Shown piece by piece: positions 1-7,043 of a DNA stretch of 60,954 nucleotides. The notes under the pieces were generated by a model. It was given only the letters and a program-made list of their open reading frames with translations. It was not told where the DNA came from and did no database searches. The stretch's first letter is position 1. Each line of letters opens with the position of its first letter. The position numbers and the translations under genes were made by a program. Origin of the DNA: Algoriphagus aquimarinus (GTDB taxonomy: Bacteria; Bacteroidota; Bacteroidia; Cytophagales; Cyclobacteriaceae); contig NZ_FOKK01000022.1 of NCBI RefSeq assembly GCF_900112005.1, positions 1 to 60,954 on the forward strand. The letters run 5' to 3'.

Positions 1-41
1 GACACTATCCCGAAAAGTGTGTAAATGAATTTTAAGGTTGG

Positions 42-1238
42 TTAGAATTTTAGACGGTTTTCAAACATAATCATAAATTGGTTTAAGATGGTGCCCCAAT
101 CCCGGATTGGCATCGTCCATTTTTTAGTGGATTCGTTAACGGCCAGGAATACGGACTTCATTACTGCATCATCGGTCGGATAGGAAAGTTTATTCTTGGT
201 GTATTTTCTGATTTTCCCATTCAGGTTTTCAATGATATTGGTGGTGTAGATGATCTTTCGGATTTCCATCGGGAAAGCCAAAAATGCAGTCAACTCTTCC
301 CAGTTGTCCCTCCAGCTTTTGATTGCATAGCCGTATTTCTGACTCCAGATGGCTTCTAACTGATCCAGAGCGAGTGCTGCTGCTTCACGGTTGGGAGCAG
401 TGTAGATTTCCTTCATATCAGCAGTGAAGGCCTTTCTGTCCTTCCAGACCACATATCGGCAGGCATTGCGGATTTGATGGACGATGCAGATCTGCTTGGT
501 GGATTCGGGAAAAACGGATCTGATGGCTTCTGTAAAGCCCTTCAGATTGTCCGTGGCGGTGATCAGGATGTCCTGAACGCCTCTGGAACGTAAATCTGTC
601 AATACACTCAGCCAGAAGGCTGCGGATTCGTTTTTCCCCAACCAAAGCCCCAAGACTTCCTTCTTTCCATCTGTTCGCAGACCTATAGCGATGTAAATGG
701 TTTTGTCGATGACTCTGGAACTTTCTCTGACTTTGAATACAATACCATCCATCCAGACGATGCAATAGACTGATTCCAGCGGTCTGTTTTGCCACAAGGT
801 AATGTCCTGTGAAACGCGCTCGGTGATCCGTGATATCGCTGAGGTGGACAGTTCAATATTATAGAGCTCCCTGATCTGTTCTTCAATATCACTGACACTC
901 ATCCCCTTGGCATACAGGGAAATGATGATATTTTCCACTCCCTCCGCCATGTTCTTACGCTTTGGAATAAGCGCAGGAGCAAAGGAGGCATCTCTGTCTC
1001 GTGGCACCTGAATCTCAGCTACACCAAACTGGTTTTTGATTTTTTTCTTGCTGTGACCGTTACGTGCATTGGCACTAATGGAAGTCTGGTGCTTATCGTA
1101 TCCCAAATGGGAATCCAGTTCGCCTTCGAGGATCTGTTCTACCCCACGTTTTTGAATCTGAGAAAGAAAAGAGTACAACTCTTCGCCGGTTTTGAACTGC
1201 TTGAGGAATTCCTCGCTTAGAACATCTTCTTTTTTCAT
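42..1238 (-). CDS. IS256-family (mutator-type) transposase
   Basis: This 398-residue DDE transposase has the usual IS256 length. The N-terminal part holds the family motif GELDSHLGYDKH (about 38-50). The likely catalytic residues are D164 (WMDG), D230 (ATDN) and E337 (NIIENLNG), with the CxxxHQIRN block near 251-258 between the second Asp and the Glu. The frame is open throughout, so the protein may be active. It cuts and rejoins the element ends. The ATG at 1238 follows a purine-poor leader that can fold into a long hairpin (1264-1329). Confidence 0.95.
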   Translation of the reverse strand: MKKEDVLSEEFLKQFKTGEELYSFLSQIQKRGVEQILEGELDSHLGYDKHQTSISANARNGHSKKKIKNQFGVAEIQVPRDRDASFAPALIPKRKNMAEGVENIIISLYAKGMSVSDIEEQIRELYNIELSTSAISRITERVSQDITLWQNRPLESVYCIVWMDGIVFKVRESSRVIDKTIYIAIGLRTDGKKEVLGLWLGKNESAAFWLSVLTDLRSRGVQDILITATDNLKGFTEAIRSVFPESTKQICIVHQIRNACRYVVWKDRKAFTADMKEIYTAPNREAAALALDQLEAIWSQKYGYAIKSWRDNWEELTAFLAFPMEIRKIIYTTNIIENLNGKIRKYTKNKLSYPTDDAVMKSVFLAVNESTKKWTMPIRDWGTILNQFMIMFENRLKF

Positions 1239-1263
1239 AGCTTTAAATGTGTAAAGTTACCCC

Positions 1264-1329
1264 GAAAAGTTATTTCCATAAATTTTTCCAGGCCTTTGAA
1301 TGGGCCGAAAAATTATAGAATAACTTTTC
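1264..1329 (-). promoter_or_regulatory. Inverted repeat in the transposase leader
   Basis: Arms of about 28 nt (GAAAAGTTATT... and its near-complement) face each other between the right terminal repeat and the transposase start. Transcripts entering from outside the element would fold here just upstream of the start codon. By analogy with other insertion sequences this may limit transposase translation from read-through RNA, but it could also be a subterminal transposase-binding site. Confidence 0.5.
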
Positions 1330-1370
1330 TACACTTACACACTTAATGGGATACTACCACTCGATCTGGT

Positions 1371-1550
1371 TTATTCTAAATTTGAATTACCTGATTCTCC
1401 CTTCGGTAATCGCCCTGCTTTTTTAAGCGATTCACGGATGATCCATTCGAGTTGACCATTGGTACTACGGAACTCATCTGCGGCCCATTTTTCGATCGCT
1501 TTCATCATGTTCTCATCCAACCGTAGTGCAAATGCTTTCTTCTTAGGCAT
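1371..1550 (-). CDS. Ribbon-helix-helix (Arc/MetJ-type) DNA-binding protein
   Basis: A 59-residue protein starting MPKKKAFALRLDENMM. A short basic beta strand (KKKAFALRL) is followed by two helices (about 13-25 and 32-46), which is the Arc-type ribbon-helix-helix layout annotated in many Bacteroidota as Arc family DNA-binding domain protein. It is the last gene of an operon, with only 3 nt between it and the upstream stop. Placed behind an SPFH protein and a membrane protein, it may be an autoregulator of the operon or an antitoxin-like protein, but no toxin is visible. The IS256 element ends 12 bp beyond its stop. Confidence 0.8.
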   Translation of the reverse strand: MPKKKAFALRLDENMMKAIEKWAADEFRSTNGQLEWIIRESLKKAGRLPKGESGNSNLE

Positions 1551-1553
1551 AGC

Positions 1554-2042
1554 TTATTCCTCCATCCAGTTTTTCATAAAGTCTGTCAATTCCTTAGACT
1601 TCATCGTTCCAATCAATATTTTTTTCTTTTCCCCCACATCCATAATAATACCTTCATCTCCCAGTACTGAATATGCCTTGGTGGTTTTGTTTCCCTTAAT
1701 TCCCCATCCTCCGTAATCTGAAATTGGACTGTATTTAATTACCTCAACTGAGTTAATCATCGCTTTAGGGTATTGTCTCCATTTCAGAATGAAGGGCAGA
1801 TATCTAAACGATATTCTATTATCGTCAATTCTAGTTTCCAGCTTTAGGTTGAGAATTAAGCCAAGGATTAAGGCCATTGTGCCGAGAACAACTCCTAATG
1901 CAATTGCCATTTCATGCTTATCGTCTGACGTGGCGTATAGGACAATCAATAATATCACTATTGGTACTTCGGTCAAGATGATAAAATACATAACCCATGT
2001 GCCTATATAAGTTTGGCTTTCTTTGAAAATCCGATTAGCCAT
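1554..2042 (-). CDS. Membrane protein with two transmembrane helices and a PH-like C-terminal half
   Basis: A 162-residue protein of unknown function. Two hydrophobic segments (about 14-36 and 44-66) are followed by a soluble beta-rich region of about 95 residues containing DNRISFRYLPF and ending in a helix (SKELTDFMKNWMEE). That arrangement resembles bacterial PH-domain membrane proteins, an inference from hydropathy and pattern only. It starts 2 nt after the SPFH gene stop, so the two are almost certainly cotranscribed and may form a membrane complex. Confidence 0.75.
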   Translation of the reverse strand: MANRIFKESQTYIGTWVMYFIILTEVPIVILLIVLYATSDDKHEMAIALGVVLGTMALILGLILNLKLETRIDDNRISFRYLPFILKWRQYPKAMINSVEVIKYSPISDYGGWGIKGNKTTKAYSVLGDEGIIMDVGEKKKILIGTMKSKELTDFMKNWMEE

Positions 2043-2044
2043 TG

Positions 2045-2896
2045 CTATTGATTTAGTGTCCCAACGTTAAGCACTGGAGTAGCACTCTTGTCTGAGCAAA
2101 GTACCACCATAAGGTTAGAAACCATCACTGCTTTTTTCTCATCATCAAATTCAATGATTTCTTTCATCTTGAGATCGGCTAGAGCCATTTCTACCATGCC
2201 AACAGCACCTTCAACTATCTTCTGACGAGCAGCTACAATTGCTGTGGCTTGCTGTCTTTGGAGCATTGCCGAGGCGATTTCCGAAGAATAAGCCAGGTGT
2301 GAAATTCTAGCTTCTATCACTTTGATTCCTGCATGATACAGTCTATTGCTAATTTCTTTTTCCAAGGAATGATTAACCTCTTCTACTCCAGATCTTAATG
2401 TGATTTCAGCCTCTTCAGCCTCAAAATTATCATAAGGATAAAGTCCTGCCATTTTTCGAATCGCTGCATCAGATTGTAAGTGGACGAAATTTTCGTAATC
2501 ATCTACATCAAAGGTAGCCTTGAATGTGTCTTCTACTTGCCAAACAACGATAGTTCCGATCATCACTGGATTACCAATTTTGTCATTTACTTTCACTGGT
2601 TTGTTTTCGAAGTTTCTCACACGAAGAGATATTTTCTTCTTTGTCATGAAAGGATTGACCCAGTAAAAGCCATTAGCTTTCACGCTTCCTTTATAGTTAC
2701 CAAAAAGTAACAGGACCATCGATTTATTTGGTTCTACGATAAAGAACCCTCCAAGACAGATAAGCGCTGTCACCACAGATAAAATGCCGATTACTATCAT
2801 GATTTGCTGTATAAAAAGTGCAACTGCAAAAATGATAAGCCCAAGAACGAACAGGATCATGAAATATCCTGACATAGGTTTAGTTACTTTTTCCAT
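2045..2896 (-). CDS. SPFH-domain (stomatin/prohibitin-like) membrane protein
   Basis: A 283-residue protein with an N-terminal hydrophobic hairpin (about 10-54) followed by an SPFH/band 7 domain. Recognisable parts are FFIVEPNKSMVLLLFGNYKG, the VRNFENKPVKVND strand and the C-terminal coiled coil around QRQQATAIVAARQKIVEGA. Family members oligomerise on membranes as scaffolds for proteases, channels or other partners. It heads a three-gene operon with a membrane protein and a ribbon-helix-helix protein. The ATG at 2896 gives a normal N terminus, and the short upstream gap holds the ftsY terminator. Confidence 0.88.
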   Translation of the reverse strand: MEKVTKPMSGYFMILFVLGLIIFAVALFIQQIMIVIGILSVVTALICLGGFFIVEPNKSMVLLLFGNYKGSVKANGFYWVNPFMTKKKISLRVRNFENKPVKVNDKIGNPVMIGTIVVWQVEDTFKATFDVDDYENFVHLQSDAAIRKMAGLYPYDNFEAEEAEITLRSGVEEVNHSLEKEISNRLYHAGIKVIEARISHLAYSSEIASAMLQRQQATAIVAARQKIVEGAVGMVEMALADLKMKEIIEFDDEKKAVMVSNLMVVLCSDKSATPVLNVGTLNQ

Positions 2897-2961
2897 ATTG
2901 TTATGATGTTAAAATGATATCATATTGAATTACGGTAAAGTTTGTTAATTGTTCAAATTTT

Positions 2962-2995
2962 AACAAAAAAAATACCCCGATGTTGGTCGGGGTAT
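2962..2995 (-). terminator. Rho-independent terminator of ftsY
   Basis: A 9-bp stem (2972-2980 with 2987-2995, core ATACCCCGA) and a 6-nt loop are followed on the minus strand by nine or more T residues. It separates ftsY from the SPFH operon. Confidence 0.85.
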
Positions 2996-3014
2996 CTGAT
3001 TAAGTGCGGTTTTG

Positions 3015-3971
3015 TTATTTCTTCGTAAAGAGCGAATCGACAAATTCCTTCCGATTGAAAATCTGTAAGTCAGTCATTTTCTCTCCTACGCCTATGTATT
3101 TGACAGGAATTTTGAATTGATCAGATATGCCGATTACTACGCCACCTTTGGCTGTACCATCAAGTTTGGTGATGGCAAGAGCAGTGATTTCGGTGACTTT
3201 CGTGAATTCCTTAGCCTGAATAAATGCATTCTGTCCTGTGGATCCATCTAATACCAGTAAAATCTCGTGAGGAGCATCAGGTATAAATTTCTGCATGACG
3301 CGTTTAATTTTTCCAAGCTCGTTCATCAGGTTGACCTTTGTGTGAAGTCGGCCTGCAGTATCGATGATTACTACATCGGCATTAGTGTCCACTCCTTGCT
3401 TCACGGCATCAAATGCTACAGAAGCTGGATCAGTATTCATGCCGTGGGAAACTACAGGCACGCCAACTCTTTCCCCCCAGAGAATCAATTGATCTACAGC
3501 CGCAGCTCTAAAAGTATCTGCAGCTCCAAGAATTACAGACTTTCCAGCTGACTTGAAAAGGTTGGCAAGTTTTCCGATGGTGGTAGTTTTACCAACTCCG
3601 TTGACACCTACTACCATGATCACATAAGGTTTTTTTCCTTCTGGAAGGTCGAAGTCAAAGAGATCCTGTGAGTTATTTTCTTTGAGAAGGTTCTCGATTT
3701 CTTCCTTAAGAATTACATCAAGCTCAGCCGTATTGACATATTTGTCTTTAGCTACTCGCTCTTCGATTCTTCGGATGACCTTAATAGTAGTATCTACACC
3801 TACATCGGAGGTGATTAGAATTTCTTCCAATTCATCCAAAACCTCATCGTCCACTTTGGACTTGCCTACAACGGCTTTACTGAGTTTTGTGAATATATTT
3901 TCGCTTGATTTCTGAAGGCCTTGATCGAGGCTTTCTTTCTTATCTTTTGAAAAGAAACCAAAGATTCCCAT
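3015..3971 (-). CDS. ftsY: Signal recognition particle receptor FtsY
   Basis: SRP receptor GTPase of 318 residues that docks ribosome-SRP complexes at the membrane for cotranslational insertion. An N-terminal helical bundle (about 15-100) precedes the G domain. The motifs are G1 GVNGVGKT (122-129), DTAGR (204-208) and TKLDGTAKGG (268-277). The long acidic A domain of the E. coli protein is absent, as is common outside proteobacteria. It is the last gene of the rpmB-rpmG-DUF4295-ftsY series typical of Bacteroidota, though a terminator-like hairpin at 4001-4035 may reduce read-through into it. Confidence 0.97.
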   Translation of the reverse strand: MGIFGFFSKDKKESLDQGLQKSSENIFTKLSKAVVGKSKVDDEVLDELEEILITSDVGVDTTIKVIRRIEERVAKDKYVNTAELDVILKEEIENLLKENNSQDLFDFDLPEGKKPYVIMVVGVNGVGKTTTIGKLANLFKSAGKSVILGAADTFRAAAVDQLILWGERVGVPVVSHGMNTDPASVAFDAVKQGVDTNADVVIIDTAGRLHTKVNLMNELGKIKRVMQKFIPDAPHEILLVLDGSTGQNAFIQAKEFTKVTEITALAITKLDGTAKGGVVIGISDQFKIPVKYIGVGEKMTDLQIFNRKEFVDSLFTKK

Positions 3972-4000
3972 ACTTATGCTTTTTAAAAGTGGAATATAAC

Positions 4001-4035
4001 GAAAAAGTCCCTGCTGACCGATGGACAGAGGGACT
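4001..4035 (-). terminator. Terminator-like hairpin between DUF4295 and ftsY
   Basis: AGTCCCT (4006-4012) pairs with AGGGACT (4029-4035), and five T residues follow on the minus strand. It could attenuate read-through from the ribosomal-protein genes into ftsY. Confidence 0.6.
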
Positions 4036-4062
4036 AGAATGCCTTATGCTGCGATGTGCAAC

Positions 4063-4215
4063 TTATTTTTTCAAGGTTTCCTGTACCAGAGGGGAAGGAA
4101 CCATTTCTTCTCTGAAGGTATAGGCGCCAGTCTTCTCAGATCTTACCGCCTTGATGATTTTGGCGTAAGATACGCCACCTTCTTTTTTAAGGGTTGCTAC
4201 TACTTTCTTAGCCAT
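4063..4215 (-). CDS. DUF4295 family protein
   Basis: A 50-residue basic protein beginning MAKKVVATLKKEGG and ending VQETLKK. It matches the Bacteroidota-specific DUF4295 family in length and in the TGAYTFREEMV motif. These proteins are encoded next to rpmG and are thought to be ribosome associated, although no function is firmly assigned. It lies 37 bp downstream of rpmG. It is too short for common ORF cut-offs, but the conserved context and motif make it real. Confidence 0.9.
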   Translation of the reverse strand: MAKKVVATLKKEGGVSYAKIIKAVRSEKTGAYTFREEMVPSPLVQETLKK

Positions 4216-4252
4216 GGTTTTGTCGTTTTAACGGAATTTCTTCCGAGCTAAA

Positions 4253-4435
4253 TTACTTAATTTCTTTATGAACAGTTACTTTCTTCATGATTGGGTTGAA
4301 TTTCTTCAATTCCAATCTCTCAGTAGTGTTTTTTCTATTCTTGGTAGTGATGTATCTTGAAGTACCTGGCAAGCCAGAAGCTTTATGCTCCGTGCATTCC
4401 ATAATCACTTGTACTCTGTTGCCTTTCTTAGCCAT
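4253..4435 (-). CDS. rpmG: 50S ribosomal protein L33
   Basis: A 60-residue, lysine-rich large-subunit protein with the L33 signature TTKNRKNTTERLELKKFNP and start MAKKGNRVQVIMECTEHK. The first pair of zinc-ribbon cysteines is incomplete: there is one Cys at position 14 and no C-terminal CxxC, so this is a zinc-free type. It follows rpmB by 30 bp. Confidence 0.95.
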   Translation of the reverse strand: MAKKGNRVQVIMECTEHKASGLPGTSRYITTKNRKNTTERLELKKFNPIMKKVTVHKEIK

Positions 4436-4465
4436 CTTTTATTGATTTTAGGGTCGTGACCTTGA

Positions 4466-4708
4466 TTATCTGATTACAATCATCCCGTTATCCTGAGCTT
4501 CTTTCAAAACTGCAGTGATACCTTTCTTATTGATAGTCTTCAATGCCTTAGTACAAACTTTCAAAGTGATCCATGCATCTTCTTCTGGAACGTAGAACGT
4601 CTTCTTATGAAGATTAGGGTAGAACCTACGCTTAGTTTTGTTGTTTGCATGGGAGACGTTGTTACCTACTCGAGGTCTTTTTCCGGTAATGTCACAAACT
4701 TTTGCCAT
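4466..4708 (-). CDS. rpmB: 50S ribosomal protein L28
   Basis: An 80-residue large-subunit protein starting MAKVCDITGKRPRVGNNVSHANNKTKRRF, cited here only to KRPRVGNNVSHANNK. The upstream open frame begins at a TTG and adds 25 non-conserved residues, so the ATG at 4708 is chosen. It is the first gene of the rpmB-rpmG-DUF4295 group. Confidence 0.95.
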   Translation of the reverse strand: MAKVCDITGKRPRVGNNVSHANNKTKRRFYPNLHKKTFYVPEEDAWITLKVCTKALKTINKKGITAVLKEAQDNGMIVIR

Positions 4709-4810
4709 GGTAATGTATAGTAAATTGTATCCGTTTCTGTAATGAGTCTGCAAATATCGGAACTTTTCGGGGATTTGCAACAATGCCTTTCAAAAATATT
4801 CTCTTTTATC

Positions 4811-5014
4811 TCAGTCTTTTGGATAAGGACAGTTTTTACAGCCGCTTCCGCAGCAATAACCCCGTTTTAAGTGATATTTTTTTGTGAAAACCATGAGTCC
4901 TTGCTCATTGAAATAAAAGTCTTCCGAACTTAATGCGGATGTTGGGAGAGGCTTCTTGCTGTCTTTCATGGTTGGGGTAATGGCATTTGCTATATTTGAA
5001 CTTGACGAGTCCAT
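4811..5014 (-). CDS. DUF5522 family small protein
   Basis: A 67-residue protein whose conserved C-terminal part carries HLKRGYCCGSGCKNCPYP. This cysteine-rich motif is typical of DUF5522, widespread in Bacteroidota and related to the oxidoreductase-like Cys motif of some eukaryotic proteins. The four cysteines could bind metal, which is an inference. A TAATTTTG promoter element at 5028-5035 places the transcript start just before the ATG at 5014. A second Met at 4969 is an alternative start. It is divergent from rocD. Confidence 0.85.
   Translation of the reverse strand: MDSSSSNIANAITPTMKDSKKPLPTSALSSEDFYFNEQGLMVFTKKYHLKRGYCCGSGCKNCPYPKD
4991..4998 (+). promoter_or_regulatory. -7 promoter element for rocD
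   Basis: TATATTTG matches the Bacteroidota -7 consensus TAnnTTTG exactly. A TTG lies 16 nt upstream (4972-4974), slightly short of the usual 19. The start codon is 45 bp downstream. Confidence 0.5.
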
Positions 5015-5027
5015 ATAATACAGAACA

Positions 5028-5035
5028 CAAAATTA
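5028..5035 (-). promoter_or_regulatory. -7 promoter element for the DUF5522 gene
   Basis: TAATTTTG on the minus strand matches TAnnTTTG and lies 13 bp before the ATG at 5014. Confidence 0.5.
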
Positions 5036-5043
5036 CGAAAAAC

Positions 5044-6279
5044 ATGCAGACTATCACTTCGAGTAAGCAAGCAATAGAATTAGAAGATAAATACGGTGCA
5101 CATAATTATCATCCATTACCCGTGGTGTTGGCAAGAGGAGAGGGAGTCTTTCTTTGGGATGTAGAGGGAAAGCGTTATTACGATTTCTTGTCTGCCTATT
5201 CTGCCGTGAATCAAGGACATTGCCATCCACGCATTAAGGATGCTTTAATAGAGCAGGCGGGTACTTTGACGTTAACGTCCCGTGCTTTTCATAATGATGT
5301 GCTAGGCCCATTCGAGAAATATATCTCAGATTATTTCGGTTTTGACAAAGTGCTTCCGATGAATACAGGAGCCGAAGGAGTGGAGACAGCTATTAAGATT
5401 GCAAGAAAATGGGGCTACGAGAGAAAAGGTGTTGATGAAAATCGAGCTAAGATCATTGTGGCTGAAAATAACTTCCACGGGAGGACTACGACAATCATCT
5501 CGTTCTCTAACGATGAAAATGCCCGTAAGAACTTTGGGCCCTATACAGCTGGATTTGTCAAAATTCCTTACGATGATATATATGCGCTAAAAGCTGTTCT
5601 AGCTGATCCGGATGTGGTTGCGTTTTTAGTAGAGCCGATTCAAGGTGAGGCTGGAGTGTATGTGCCAGGGCCTGATTACTTGAAGGAAGCGAAAGCTGCC
5701 TGTGAGGAAAAGAATGTGTTGTTTATAGCAGATGAAATCCAAACGGGAATAGCCCGAACAGGGAAATTACTTGCTGTTGACCATGAAAATGTACGTCCTG
5801 ATATTTTGATTTTGGGGAAAGCAGTTTCAGGAGGGTTCTATCCGGTGTCACTTGTTTTGGCAGATGATGCAGTGATGAATGTAATCAAGCCAGGTCAGCA
5901 CGGTTCTACTTTTGGGGGGAATCCACTTGGAGCACGTGTAGCAATGACAGCTTTGGAAGTAGTGAAAGATGAGAAATTGGCTGAAAATGCAGAGAAACTT
6001 GGTGAATTGTTTAGGCTAAGAATGCAGAAACTAGTGGAGAAATCAGATCTCGTGAAGCTCGTTAGAGGAAAAGGATTACTAAATGCTGTTGTGATCAATG
6101 ATACTGAAGAAAGTAGTACTGCTTGGGATATATGTGTGGCTTTGAAAGATAATGGCCTTTTGGCGAAGCCAACCCATGGTAATATTATTCGCTTTGCGCC
6201 GCCTCTTGTGATGACTGAAGAGCAGATTCATGAGTGTTGTGATATTATAGAGAAGACAATTGCTTCTTTTGAAAAGTAG
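5044..6279 (+). CDS. rocD: Ornithine aminotransferase
   Basis: A 411-residue class III PLP aminotransferase that converts ornithine and 2-oxoglutarate to glutamate semialdehyde and glutamate. Family features seen are YDFLSAYSAVNQGHCHP near the N terminus, MNTGAEGVETAIKIARKWGY, IADEIQTGIARTG and the PLP lysine in LILGKAVSGG, followed by GQHGSTFGGNPLG. The open frame extends 19 residues upstream only through a TTG; MQTITSSKQAIELEDKYGAH is the family-like start. It stands alone, with its own promoter element and a terminator after it. Confidence 0.95.
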   Translation: MQTITSSKQAIELEDKYGAHNYHPLPVVLARGEGVFLWDVEGKRYYDFLSAYSAVNQGHCHPRIKDALIEQAGTLTLTSRAFHNDVLGPFEKYISDYFGFDKVLPMNTGAEGVETAIKIARKWGYERKGVDENRAKIIVAENNFHGRTTTIISFSNDENARKNFGPYTAGFVKIPYDDIYALKAVLADPDVVAFLVEPIQGEAGVYVPGPDYLKEAKAACEEKNVLFIADEIQTGIARTGKLLAVDHENVRPDILILGKAVSGGFYPVSLVLADDAVMNVIKPGQHGSTFGGNPLGARVAMTALEVVKDEKLAENAEKLGELFRLRMQKLVEKSDLVKLVRGKGLLNAVVINDTEESSTAWDICVALKDNGLLAKPTHGNIIRFAPPLVMTEEQIHECCDIIEKTIASFEK

Positions 6280-6304
6280 AGTAGCGTACTTATTATCCTG
6301 AATT

Positions 6305-6341
6305 AGCCCTCTCTTGTTTTTGGAACTTGGGAGGGTTTTTT
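6305..6341 (+). terminator. Terminator of rocD
   Basis: CCCTC (6307-6311) pairs with GAGGG (6331-6335), extended by wobble pairs and followed by a run of T. Confidence 0.6.
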
Positions 6342-6354
6342 ATTGTCTTATGCT

Positions 6355-6362
6355 TAATTTTG
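6355..6362 (+). promoter_or_regulatory. -7 promoter element for the HAD gene
   Basis: TAATTTTG fits the TAnnTTTG consensus, 24 bp before the ATG at 6387. No good -33 element is visible. Confidence 0.4.
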
Positions 6363-6386
6363 CAACTCTAAAAACTGAACCAATAC

Positions 6387-7040
6387 ATGTTAAAAGCTGT
6401 CATTTTTGATATGGATGGAGTGATTTGTCATACCAATCCATTTCATTCCATTGCCTTCCAGCAATTTTTTGCGAAGCGAGATCTGAACCCTACTCAAGCT
6501 GAATATGCTGAGCATATGTACGGGAAAAATAACGGATATATTCTGAGCCATTTCTTAGGTAGAAAGATAGAGGGGGAGGAATTGGCTTTGCTTGAAGATG
6601 AGAAAGAAGGGCTGTTCAGGGAGATATATAAGTCAGAAGTAAATCCAATTTCAGGTTTTATCGAGTTTTTTGCGCAGCTGAAATCTGCCGATGTGCTCAC
6701 CGCTGTAGCTACATCTGCTCCAAGGGCGAATTTGGATTTGATTATTGGTACACTTGGAATTGGGAGGCTAATGCAATCTCAGCTTGCTTCAGAAGATGTG
6801 TCAAATCATAAGCCCGATCCTGAAGTTTATTTAAAAAGTGCTGCCATACTTGGAGTGAGGCCTGAGAACTGTTTGGTATTTGAAGATTCCTTTTCAGGTG
6901 CCAGTGCTGGCTTAAATGCTGGTATGAAAGTAGTTGGCGTGCTTTCTAGTCATACAATTGATGAATTGCCAAAATGTGACTTATATATAGAAGATTACAA
7001 AAAATTAGATCTTAATCAGATTCAACAACTTTTCAAATAA
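6387..7040 (+). CDS. HAD-superfamily phosphatase / phosphoglucomutase-like hydrolase
   Basis: A 217-residue HAD hydrolase. Motif I is FDMDGV (8-13, nucleophile Asp and acid/base Asp), the helical cap spans about 15-85, motif II is the ATSAP threonine/serine, motif III is the Lys in SNHKPDPEVY and motif IV is VFEDSFSGASAG. This arrangement is that of beta-phosphoglucomutase-like sugar phosphatases. The substrate cannot be read from the sequence. Its stop is 3 nt before hemB, so they are cotranscribed. Confidence 0.88.
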   Translation: MLKAVIFDMDGVICHTNPFHSIAFQQFFAKRDLNPTQAEYAEHMYGKNNGYILSHFLGRKIEGEELALLEDEKEGLFREIYKSEVNPISGFIEFFAQLKSADVLTAVATSAPRANLDLIIGTLGIGRLMQSQLASEDVSNHKPDPEVYLKSAAILGVRPENCLVFEDSFSGASAGLNAGMKVVGVLSSHTIDELPKCDLYIEDYKKLDLNQIQQLFK

Positions 7041-7043
7041 ATC

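Larger units (their letters stand above)
1..1358 (-). mobile_element. IS256-family insertion sequence, apparently complete
   Basis: A single transposase gene is bracketed by imperfect terminal inverted repeats of about 27 bp (1-27 and 1332-1358). They share the blocks TATCCC and AAGTGTGTAA. The window begins at or very near the left tip, so the left target duplication cannot be seen. The right tip falls 12 bp beyond the stop codon of the neighbouring ribbon-helix-helix gene, so the element landed in the intergenic end of that operon and broke no visible gene. IS256 elements usually leave 8-9 bp duplications. Confidence 0.88.

Noticed and set aside
418..898. Two antisense-frame open frames inside the transposase gene
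   Set aside because: They overlap the full-length transposase in other frames and show no domain or ribosome-binding signal.
4021..4251. Plus-strand open frames over the DUF4295 gene
   Set aside because: The minus-strand frame has the conserved DUF4295 sequence and operon context, so the plus frames are shadows.
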